Part shown: positions 8,058-15,491 of the stretch, piece by piece | How the letters are laid out: each line of letters starts with the position of its first letter | Position numbering within the stretch: position 1 is the stretch's first letter | From: an uncultured Lachnospiraceae bacterium | GTDB taxonomy: Bacteria > Bacillota > Clostridia > Lachnospirales > Lachnospiraceae | Assembly: GCA_910578175.1 (NCBI GenBank) | Contig: CAJTPF010000003.1 | Coordinates: 1 to 64,000 of the forward strand | Direction: 5' to 3' | Length of the DNA stretch: 64,000 bases | Translations under genes and position numbers: made by a program | The notes under the pieces: generated by a model | What the model was told of the DNA's origin: nothing | The model's database searches: none | The model's input: the letters and a program-made list of their open reading frames with translations, nothing else

Positions 8058-8073
8058 TATTACAAATGTAAGA
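8058..8073 (+). promoter_or_regulatory. BlaI operator 1
   Basis: TATTACAAATGTAAGA contains the TACA-n2-TGTA core bound by BlaI/MecI repressors. It sits just after the -10 box of the blaI promoter, where bound repressor would block transcription. The same 16-bp frame (TATTACA-n3-GTAAGA) occurs twice upstream of the penicillin-binding protein gene. Confidence 0.8.
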
Positions 8074-8091
8074 CTCAAGGAGGAATCTAAC

Positions 8092-8478
8092 GTGAAATCT
8101 CTGCCCCAAATTTCCGAAGCAGAATTTGAAGTAATGAAAATCGTATGGAAACACGCCCCCATCAGTACAAATGAAATTACGGACCGTCTGGTAAAAACCA
8201 CAACCTGGAGTCCGAAAACCATACAGACCCTGATCAAACGTTTGGTAACAAAAGGTGTTCTGACCTACGAAAAGCAAAGCCGGGTATTTGTATACACTCC
8301 TCTAGTCGGCGAAGATGAATATATCGGTCAGGAAAGCAATTCGTTTCTGAACCGTTTTTACGGCGGCAATATTTCCGCCATGCTGTCGGCCTATATCGAT
8401 CACGACAAACTGTCGGAAACCGAAATCAATACCCTTCGTTCCCTTCTTTCCAAAGATTCAGAAAATGGAGGAAAATGA
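8092..8478 (+). CDS. blaI: BlaI/MecI/CopY family repressor
   Basis: A 128-residue repressor. Residues 1-75 form the winged-helix DNA-binding domain (ISEAEFEVMKIVWKHAPIST, STNEITDRLV, WSPKTIQTLIKRLVTKGVL), the family signature. The C-terminal third is the dimerisation arm. The GTG start has AAGGAGG eight bases upstream. In the family the repressor is inactivated when BlaR1 senses a beta-lactam. Its stop lies two bases before the preferred blaR1 start. Confidence 0.93.
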   Translation: MKSLPQISEAEFEVMKIVWKHAPISTNEITDRLVKTTTWSPKTIQTLIKRLVTKGVLTYEKQSRVFVYTPLVGEDEYIGQESNSFLNRFYGGNISAMLSAYIDHDKLSETEINTLRSLLSKDSENGGK

Positions 8479-8479
8479 T

Positions 8480-10282
8480 TTGAATGCTTTTATGATCCAG
8501 TTTTTAATTTCCAATGTATTTATAAGTATGATCATCGGAATTCTTCTAGCGGCCAAACGCCTGTTTAAAAACAGCCTGTCCAGCCGGATGCAGTATAATT
8601 TATGGTACCCGCTGCTGGCTTTGCTGGCAGTTCCTTTTATACCGGCGGGGCCGGACCGGTTTCTCCACATTTTTTCCTGGCAAGGAACATTGCAAAATAC
8701 ATCAGTCTCCCATATGAACGCCGCTGCTGCAGAAACCGGCATTCTCCGTTCCTCCGGCTCCGAAAACTGGATGAATGATTTCAGCATAGCCATAAGCGGA
8801 GAAAACACTTCCAGGATCGGAATGATTTTATCCATGCTTTGGTTCATGGGAATGATAGGGATGGCCATATTAGCCGTTAAATCTATGATCCGGTTTCATA
8901 CTTTAAAAAAATCGGCGATGCCATTAGAGAATCCTGCCGTACGCAGAATATTCCAAAGCTGTTTAAAAGAAATGAATATTAAGAAAAATATTCCCGTTTA
9001 CAGCACGGCATTTTTAAAATCCCCGATCATCGCAGGATTAGTCAGGCCCCGTATTTACCTGCCATTACATCTGATCTCCGATCATAAATCCAATGATATA
9101 CGATATATGCTGCTGCACGAACTCCAGCATTACAGGTACAGGGACGCCTTTGCCGGTTATATCATGAATTGCGCCGGCATATTTTACTGGTTCAATCCTT
9201 TTGTATGGCTTGCATTAAAAGAAATGCGGAATGACAGGGAAATCGCCTGTGACACTTCCGTTCTAAAAATGCTGAGCGAAGGGTTCTATAAAGACTATGG
9301 CCATACGTTAATAAACTATGCAGAAAAAGTATCGCTTACACCGTTTCCCTTTGCCGCTGGATTAGGAGGAAGCGTGGTACAAATGAAAAAAAGAATAATA
9401 AATATTGCAAACTACCGTCCGGCAACCTTTCGGAAAAAAATATCAGGCCTGTTATCCTATATTTTGATCGCCATTCTATTAACATTTTTTGTGCCGATCC
9501 TGTCCATACAGGCAAACGATAACGACCGCTATTATTTTAATGAATCCGGCAAAGATATTACATACATTGACTTAAACGCCTTATTCAGAGAGAACAGCGG
9601 CAGTTTTGTGCTGTATGACGACACGGAAAACAAATGGCAGATATATAATAAAAAACAGGCTCTGACCCGCATAACACCGGTTTCCACATATAAAATATAC
9701 AGTGCCCTGTTCGGTCTGGAAGCAGGGATCATTACTCCGGAACGATCCCTGCTTCCCTGGGACGGACAGCACTATATGTATGAGCAATGGAATTCTGACC
9801 AGACCTTAGAATCAGCCATGGAAAATTCCGTTACATGGTACTTTCAAGCAATAGAACAACAGGCGGATTTACCTGACATAAAAAGATTCATTAAGAAAAC
9901 AGGTTACGGCAACGAAAATATCAGCGAAGATATATCTTCTTATTGGATAGATTCCTCTTTAAAAATCTCCGCTGTAGAGCAGATTGAAATGCTGGAAAAA
10001 TTCTATTACAACCGGTTTGATTTCGCACCGGAAAACATCTCTGCCGTAAAAAACTCCATCCGCCTGTACTCTACGGACCGGGGTACCGTTTATGGAAAGA
10101 CCGGTACCGGAGAGATAAACGGTGAAAATACATTGGGCTGGTTTATCGGATACATCGAAACAGACGGGCATATTTATTTCTTTGCCACAAATATTCACAA
10201 CGAAGGACAGGCCACCGGGCCTGCCGCCGCAGAACTGACATTTTCCATTTTATCGGAATTAAATATTTGGAAGGGCCGGTAA
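8480..10282 (+). CDS. blaR1: BlaR1/MecR1-type beta-lactam sensor (M56 peptidase)
   Basis: A sensor of about 600 residues. Several N-terminal membrane spans flank a cytoplasmic M56 metallopeptidase domain with HELQH at residues 213-217 and a downstream NDREIACD that supplies the third zinc ligand. After the last span, an extracellular class D-like penicillin-binding domain carries STYK (Ser402, the acylated serine), NSVTWYF (SxV) and KTGTG (Lys540). Binding of beta-lactam activates the protease and relieves BlaI repression. The TTG at 8480 has GGAGG eight bases upstream and is preferred over the ATG at 8465, which would overlap blaI. Confidence 0.92.
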   Translation: MNAFMIQFLISNVFISMIIGILLAAKRLFKNSLSSRMQYNLWYPLLALLAVPFIPAGPDRFLHIFSWQGTLQNTSVSHMNAAAAETGILRSSGSENWMNDFSIAISGENTSRIGMILSMLWFMGMIGMAILAVKSMIRFHTLKKSAMPLENPAVRRIFQSCLKEMNIKKNIPVYSTAFLKSPIIAGLVRPRIYLPLHLISDHKSNDIRYMLLHELQHYRYRDAFAGYIMNCAGIFYWFNPFVWLALKEMRNDREIACDTSVLKMLSEGFYKDYGHTLINYAEKVSLTPFPFAAGLGGSVVQMKKRIINIANYRPATFRKKISGLLSYILIAILLTFFVPILSIQANDNDRYYFNESGKDITYIDLNALFRENSGSFVLYDDTENKWQIYNKKQALTRITPVSTYKIYSALFGLEAGIITPERSLLPWDGQHYMYEQWNSDQTLESAMENSVTWYFQAIEQQADLPDIKRFIKKTGYGNENISEDISSYWIDSSLKISAVEQIEMLEKFYYNRFDFAPENISAVKNSIRLYSTDRGTVYGKTGTGEINGENTLGWFIGYIETDGHIYFFATNIHNEGQATGPAAAELTFSILSELNIWKGR

Positions 10283-10297
10283 AACAGACTGCTGCAT

Positions 10298-10341
10298 AAG
10301 AAACCATCCGGACAATCTGACAGCCGGACGGTTTCTTTTTA
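10298..10341. terminator. Bidirectional terminator after blaR1
   Basis: Arms 10298-10311 and 10324-10337 pair over 13 of 14 bases (AAGAAACC-A-TCCGG / CCGGA-C-GGTTTCTT) and are followed by a T-run to 10341. It ends blaR1, and lies at the 3' end of the convergent beta-lactamase remnant. Confidence 0.85.
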
Positions 10342-11179
10342 GTTTTTGAAATACTCCGATACAAGCCGGATGGCAATCTCTTTCGCCGCAGCGCTGGAAA
10401 TATTTTCGTCGTCTGATTTCCCCAGATATACACAAAAATAAACCCTGTTTTCTCCAAATTCCGCAAATCCGGTAAACCATGCATCAATAATACCATTGCT
10501 TCTGCCCATACCGGTCTTCCCATATATGGCAATGGCAGCGGGATCCTGTTCCGTTTCCTGCATCACCTGTCTTAATCTGTTTCGTATCTCTTCGGAACAG
10601 ACCAAATCAGTACCAAAAATCCGCTGCATTACTTCCGTCTGTTCCTTTGGTGAAATTTCCAGCGACGATTCGATCCAGAATCCAGTTAACGCTCTATTGT
10701 TATTATTGGTATTCAAGCGACCTTCCCAGTCAGATATATCACAGTTTCCATACTGAAGCTTATATAATTCTTCCCGCATTTTCTCCTGTCCGATATCATC
10801 TATAACCTGCCTGAAATACCAGACGCAGGAATCCCGGAATGCTGCCCCGAAATCAATATCCCGGTTCCACTTATCATTCCAGAACACCTCACCGCTCCAG
10901 ATGCATTGCAGAAGCATCATATAAAACGGCAGCACCATTTAATCCGTTAAAATACTCCGACCAGTCTGCTTCCGTCAGTTTTGGTTCTGATAAAAGATCG
11001 CCAGAGGATGGTTCCGTAACTGCTTCCGTTGATTCACTGTATGCTTCCGTTCCTGATTCCCCGATCCCCTCATGGTTTGGTTTTTCTGCATTGTTTCGTT
11101 TTCCGGAACAGCCGGTTAAGATCAGTATAAATACCACTGTACTGAATATTGCTTTTTTTAAATATAACCTTTCGTTCAT
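10339..11179 (-). pseudogene. Class D beta-lactamase pseudogene
   Basis: The first part (11179-10889) encodes a lipoprotein signal (VFILILTGCSGK) and a Ser/Glu-rich linker up to NGLNGAAVLYDASAMHLER then stop. The second part, in another frame from about 10920, continues with WSGEVFWNDKWNRDIDF, DSCVWYF (SxV), LQYGN (YGN) and YGKTGMG (KTG). This is the order of a class D enzyme, but the STFK segment with the acylating serine is missing. About 35-45 residues seem deleted at the junction, with a frame change. The product cannot hydrolyse beta-lactams. It begins 9 bases after the penicillin-binding protein gene ends, in the same operon. Confidence 0.82.
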
Positions 11180-11188
11180 AAACGCCTC

Positions 11189-14041
11189 CTATTCTTCCAG
11201 CCCAAAATAATAATTTAAAATATTATTAGCTGCAGCCGTAACATTGGACGAACCATATCCGTTTGCTATTCGTACCGCCAGCGCTATTTCCGGCTGTTCA
11301 GCCGGTGCAAACCCCACAAACAGCGCATGATCCGGTCTGGTCTTCGATTCCTGGGCCGTTCCCGTCTTTCCTGCGATACCGGTTTTCAGATTTTTAAAAG
11401 CCGTATCATTTCTTGCAAACTGCTGCATTCCCAAATGAACCGAATTCCATGCGGACTCCGGCAGTTCTACCATACCCTCCGTCACCGGTATCTTTTCCGT
11501 AAAGATTCCGTCCGTATCGGATATGCCTTTGAGTAAAGTAAGCGGAAAAACCTTCCCTTTTGACGCAATTATGCCCGCATAACGCACCAGCTGGACGGTT
11601 GTATAATTATGCGTACCCTGCCCGATGGAAGACGGAATTCCATAGGCATCCGTTACATGCGGTTCTGACTCTGTAATCTCGATTCCAGATTTTTTATCCA
11701 GATAAAATAGTTTTGAATACTGCTGCAGAACACTCAAAGCGGTTTGATCCCTGTAATCCATACCGTTTTTCGAGCCGATCCGATATACAATTTCACACAT
11801 ATAATCATTGCATGAATACTGTAATGCCGTGGCTGCATTTTCCACATTGCCATGTCCGGAATGTTTCCAGCATTTCAAATGTGGAACCACCCCGTCAAAT
11901 ACTCCGTCACAAAATATGGATGAACCGGCGGAAATAACCCCTTCCTCTATACCCGCAATAATCGTAACCGGCTTAAAAGTAGAGCCGGGAGCCGTCAGCT
12001 GCTGGGTTGCCCGGTTATACAGGGGCAGTGATCTATCCTTTAAAAGCTGGTTATAGTAGACCGGATCCATCCGGTTTGCCAGCCGGTTGTTATCATATCC
12101 GGGGTAGGATACCAGTGCCAGTACCTTTCCGGTTTCCGGTTCCACAACTGCCGCAGAAGCGGAGCATGGATCCAGCGCCAGTTGTGCAGGCGTTATTTCC
12201 AGTCTTTCGATCTTCTTTTTTATAAAGGAAAAAACATCTGTTTCTCCCGATACCAGATTTTCATAATCTCCATCCGTCTCATCTAAAACTTTTTGGTCAT
12301 ATAAAAGCCTGCAAAGGTTCCTTCCCGAAATTTTATCCTCAAGAATCAGCCGTTTAAATAACAGTTTCCCGAATTCACCATCATATGATAATTTCCGCTC
12401 TAACGTCTCCATCAGAAGAGAATACATCTCATCCGCCGTAATATAGTTCTGCTCGGACTCAATAAATCCGGTATTTATCCAACCGGATCGCACTGCATGG
12501 ATTAAAAATTCTTTACCGCTGATATCCTTCCGGTTAAGCCAGTTCTTATATATATCATCCTCTGTATCTATGGAACCTTCATCTAAAATTTCCGTCTCAT
12601 CGATCGCATAAGATATATATTCCTGCAATTCATCCGGTAAACCGGCATAGTCTGCCGTTCCCTCCGATAGTTCCGCCTTCAGCGCCTCCAATGCTTCCCA
12701 TTTTTTTTCTTCCAGCGCCGCTGCAATTTCTTTCTCAAGTTCCGTTGCATCCCCACGCCGTAAATCCTCCGTCCGGACTATACCATTGTCCACCAGAGCC
12801 AGATAAACATCATAAACGGGAATGCGTATCTCTGTTGTATCTGAAATATTTATTTTATCAAACTCTTTTGAATTTATTAGATTCTCCGCTATGATCCCCG
12901 CCAGATTCCGCTCCAGAATATCATATACCGCCGTCTGTAAATTTTTATCAACGGAAAGATACACATCCCTGCCGTTTACGGTTTCCCTGATTATTTTATC
13001 TTCTCCCACAACATTCCCCACATTATTTACCAAGATCTGCCGTTCCCCGTCGATCCCCTGTAACTGCTCCTCCAGATATAGTTCGATTCCGGCCTTTCCC
13101 ACAACCGAATCTGCCGTATAATTTCTGCCGCTTCCGGAATATCGTTCCATATCCTCCGCGGAAATTTTTCCCGTATAACCGAGAATATGGGAAAATGCTT
13201 CTCCTCCGGTATAAACCCGGTTCCAGTCCTCTCCCACGTCTATTCCTTTGAAGGTCCGGCTATTTTCAAATATATAGACTGCAGTTTCCTCTGATATATC
13301 CCTTGCCAGAATGACAGGTACATATTTTTTATAGTCATTTAATGAAAGCATATACCTGATTCCCACAATGGATAAAATCTCTTCTTCGGAATATTCTTTT
13401 GGTAACTTATACTTCTGCAGTTCTTCTTCGGAATAATTACTTTTTCCTTCTCCATAAAGTGAAAACTTCTTATCCGACGTAAGAAACCGTACCAAATCAT
13501 CTGCACTCATGTCCTTCTGTTCCAATGTCATATCTTCCGTATCCGCTTTTCCGAAAATATCGGCCTTAAATCGCGCCAGAGCTTTTCCCGATACGGTATA
13601 TTCAAAATTCCCATCTGTTCCAGGCTGTATTTTTAATTCATTATTTAACTGCTCATTGTTTTCTTCCAGCTTTTTTACCACTTGATAAATCATACTGTTT
13701 AATGCCAGCTGCCGTTCCCGGTTGGAGGAATAGCTTCCTTCGTCTGTCATCGTGACTGTATATACCGGTTTATTATATGCCAGAATCTCGCCGTTCCGGT
13801 CATATATCATCCCTCTCAGATTTTTCTCTTTTACCGTTCTGGTAACTTTTAATTCATAATCCCTGGCATATTGTTCTCCGTTTACAATCTGCAGTGTCCA
13901 TAAATGATACAATAAAAATAAAAAAAGAGATCCAAGGATTAGCTGTAACATAAATATTCTCGTTTTTCCCTGTTTTTTGCTGCCCTCTGCCTCCGAAGAA
14001 CCGGACTTATAACTTCTGCCGGCTTTTTCCGATAAAAACAT
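11189..14041 (-). CDS. Class B penicillin-binding protein (PBP2-type transpeptidase)
   Basis: A protein of about 950 residues. One N-terminal membrane span (IFMLQLILGSLFLFLLYHLW) is followed by the PBP dimer domain (LRGMIYDRNGEILAYNKPVY) and a transpeptidase with STFK at Ser687, SCN at 743 and KTGTA at Lys892. It cross-links peptidoglycan outside the cell. A charged insertion of roughly 260 residues lies between the dimer domain and the catalytic core, making it much longer than E. coli PBP2. The ATG at 14041 has AGGAG upstream and is preferred over 14089. Two BlaI-type operators precede it, so it is probably beta-lactam inducible. Confidence 0.92.
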   Translation of the reverse strand: MFLSEKAGRSYKSGSSEAEGSKKQGKTRIFMLQLILGSLFLFLLYHLWTLQIVNGEQYARDYELKVTRTVKEKNLRGMIYDRNGEILAYNKPVYTVTMTDEGSYSSNRERQLALNSMIYQVVKKLEENNEQLNNELKIQPGTDGNFEYTVSGKALARFKADIFGKADTEDMTLEQKDMSADDLVRFLTSDKKFSLYGEGKSNYSEEELQKYKLPKEYSEEEILSIVGIRYMLSLNDYKKYVPVILARDISEETAVYIFENSRTFKGIDVGEDWNRVYTGGEAFSHILGYTGKISAEDMERYSGSGRNYTADSVVGKAGIELYLEEQLQGIDGERQILVNNVGNVVGEDKIIRETVNGRDVYLSVDKNLQTAVYDILERNLAGIIAENLINSKEFDKINISDTTEIRIPVYDVYLALVDNGIVRTEDLRRGDATELEKEIAAALEEKKWEALEALKAELSEGTADYAGLPDELQEYISYAIDETEILDEGSIDTEDDIYKNWLNRKDISGKEFLIHAVRSGWINTGFIESEQNYITADEMYSLLMETLERKLSYDGEFGKLLFKRLILEDKISGRNLCRLLYDQKVLDETDGDYENLVSGETDVFSFIKKKIERLEITPAQLALDPCSASAAVVEPETGKVLALVSYPGYDNNRLANRMDPVYYNQLLKDRSLPLYNRATQQLTAPGSTFKPVTIIAGIEEGVISAGSSIFCDGVFDGVVPHLKCWKHSGHGNVENAATALQYSCNDYMCEIVYRIGSKNGMDYRDQTALSVLQQYSKLFYLDKKSGIEITESEPHVTDAYGIPSSIGQGTHNYTTVQLVRYAGIIASKGKVFPLTLLKGISDTDGIFTEKIPVTEGMVELPESAWNSVHLGMQQFARNDTAFKNLKTGIAGKTGTAQESKTRPDHALFVGFAPAEQPEIALAVRIANGYGSSNVTAAANNILNYYFGLEE

Positions 14042-14092
14042 ACTGACCCGCTCCTTTCCATATTCTGATGTCTCTTTCACAAATTTCAAATA

Positions 14093-14104
14093 TTACACAA
14101 GTAA
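14093..14104 (-). promoter_or_regulatory. BlaI operator 2
   Basis: A TTAC-ACAA-GTAA dyad within TATTACACAAGTAAGA (14091-14106). It has the same outer bases as the operator in front of blaI and lies between the promoter and the penicillin-binding protein start. Confidence 0.7.
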
Positions 14105-14138
14105 GAATTAAAATCAAAAAAATAATCCGGATATCATT

Positions 14139-14170
14139 TAAATATTACATTAGTAAGATTTTAATGTCAA
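14139..14170 (-). promoter_or_regulatory. Penicillin-binding protein promoter overlapping BlaI operator 3
   Basis: On the minus strand TTGACA (14170-14165) and TAATAT (about 14147-14142) are 17 bases apart. The operator TATTACATTAGTAAGA (14143-14158) fills the spacer and covers the -10 box, so a bound repressor would occlude RNA polymerase. Confidence 0.75.
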
Positions 14171-14219
14171 GCAAATTATTTTTTGTTATATAAATACATA
14201 TGGACATCCTACATAGAGA

Positions 14220-14284
14220 TTGACATTACTGTCCTTCAATGATAATATGATTGCAACTCTTAAACCTGACTTTAAGTTAAAGTC
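14220..14284 (+). promoter_or_regulatory. MerR-gene promoter and operator-like dyad
   Basis: TTGACA (14220-14225) and TAATAT (14243-14248) are 17 bases apart. A perfect 17-base dyad, GACTTTAA-G-TTAAAGTC, lies downstream at 14268-14284 and is a likely autoregulatory operator of the MerR-family protein. Confidence 0.65.
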
Positions 14285-14318
14285 GAAAACAAATTTTTAA
14301 ATGTGAGGTAAAAATATA

Positions 14319-14759
14319 ATGTATACAATAGGTCAGATTTCTGAAATGTTTCATCTTCCGGTTTCCACTCTCCGCTATTATGATAAAGAAGGATTATTTC
14401 CCGATCTTAAACGTTCTTCCGGAATCCGCAGATTCAGCGAGAAAGAAATCGAAACCCTGCGGGTGATCGAATGTTTAAAAAAATCCGGCGTGGAAATCAA
14501 AGATATCAAAATATTTATGGAATGGTGTTCCCAGGGCAGCAGTACATATACCCAGAGAAGAGAATTTTTTCTGCGCCAGAAAGAGACGGCGGAAAAGGAG
14601 ATGCGAAAAATGGAAAAGGTACTGGATATGATCCGTTTTAAATGCTGGTATTACGAACAGGCCCTAAAAGACGGATCGGAAGACCGGATAAATGAAATGC
14701 TGCCGGACCGTCTCCCGGAGGAGATTCAGGCTATCTATGACCATGCCCATGAAGACTGA
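14319..14759 (+). CDS. MerR family transcriptional regulator
   Basis: A 146-residue protein with a MerR-type DNA-binding domain at the N-terminus (YTIGQISEMFHLPVSTLRYY, then DKEGLFPDLKRSSGIRRFSE) and a long dimerisation helix (RREFFLRQKETAEKEMRKME). The C-terminal effector region is short and has no cysteine pair typical of metal sensors, apart from one Cys in FKCWYYEQ, so it resembles the stress- or aldehyde-responsive AdhR-like group. Its normal target, usually an adjacent oxidoreductase gene, is not next to it here. Confidence 0.9.
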   Translation: MYTIGQISEMFHLPVSTLRYYDKEGLFPDLKRSSGIRRFSEKEIETLRVIECLKKSGVEIKDIKIFMEWCSQGSSTYTQRREFFLRQKETAEKEMRKMEKVLDMIRFKCWYYEQALKDGSEDRINEMLPDRLPEEIQAIYDHAHED

Positions 14760-14841
14760 CCTTATGGAGGTTCCTGACGAAATTATTGCAAAAGCGGTTA
14801 ATGTCTTATATGCCAAATATAATTCTGATACCGCATCATAA
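14743..14841 (+). CDS. Tiny ORF overlapping the MerR gene end
   Basis: A 32-residue frame (MPMKTDLMEVPDEIIAKAVN and on) begins inside the MerR 3' end and stops at TAA 14839-14841. It has no strong ribosome binding site for the first ATG. It may be the 5' stub of a lost MerR target gene or chance. Confidence 0.2.
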   Translation: MPMKTDLMEVPDEIIAKAVNVLYAKYNSDTAS

Positions 14842-15491
14842 AACTTCTCTAATTTAGCCGGAAGATACGTTGAGATTCCGCAAAAAGCAACTCAATCTAC
14901 AAAAAAAGACATATATTCTAAAATATATGCCAGTCAAAACCTTTAATCATAAAATTTTTTCGTTTTTTCAATATGAAATTGCCAACATTTCAACTTGACT
15001 ACTAAATCTCATTATTGTATACTTAACACAAAGAATAGAAACTGGAAATTCATACTAATTTTCTGATTTTTCATGTAATTTAGTATCTATTTGTACGGCG
15101 ATAAAACCTTCCGATAGCAATTATCCTTATTTCCCGATAAAAACATTGCTATCAGCTAAACTGCATGGGACGTCAGGTCAGTAATAAGGCTTTTGGAATA
15201 TGAATTACTTCAATCAGACCATACATGGAGGAGGTGAATTTACAATATCTTATATTATAAGGCATTACAGATAAAAATCAATGGCAATAAAATACAAAAT
15301 TCCAAACGGATTTTATCGGTTATTGTGCAAATTGATTATAATAACCTTGAAACACAAAAGCATAATTCATTTTGTAAATTCCAACAAGCCCTTTTCTTTA
15401 TTCCTTACTGATACAGTATTATTTCCGGGAGTTCTTTTGGTACATTTTCTGATTGTTTTTAATCAAAAAGTAAGGAGAATAGGTAGAAAAA
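14842..15491. other. Long AT-rich region upstream of the amylase with a hairpin
   Basis: About 650 bases without a convincing gene. Positions 15113-15121 and 15145-15153 form a perfect 9-bp inverted repeat (GATAGCAAT / ATTGCTATC) with an inner TATC/GATA pair, so the region can fold. GGAGGAGGTG at about 15226-15237 looks like a strong ribosome binding site but is followed only by a very short frame. No known riboswitch consensus could be matched. It probably holds the amylase promoter and leader. Confidence 0.4.

Noticed and set aside
15050..15250. Cyclic di-GMP (GEMM), purine or other known riboswitch upstream of the amylase
   Set aside because: The conserved cores of these classes could not be matched by eye; only a hairpin is supported.
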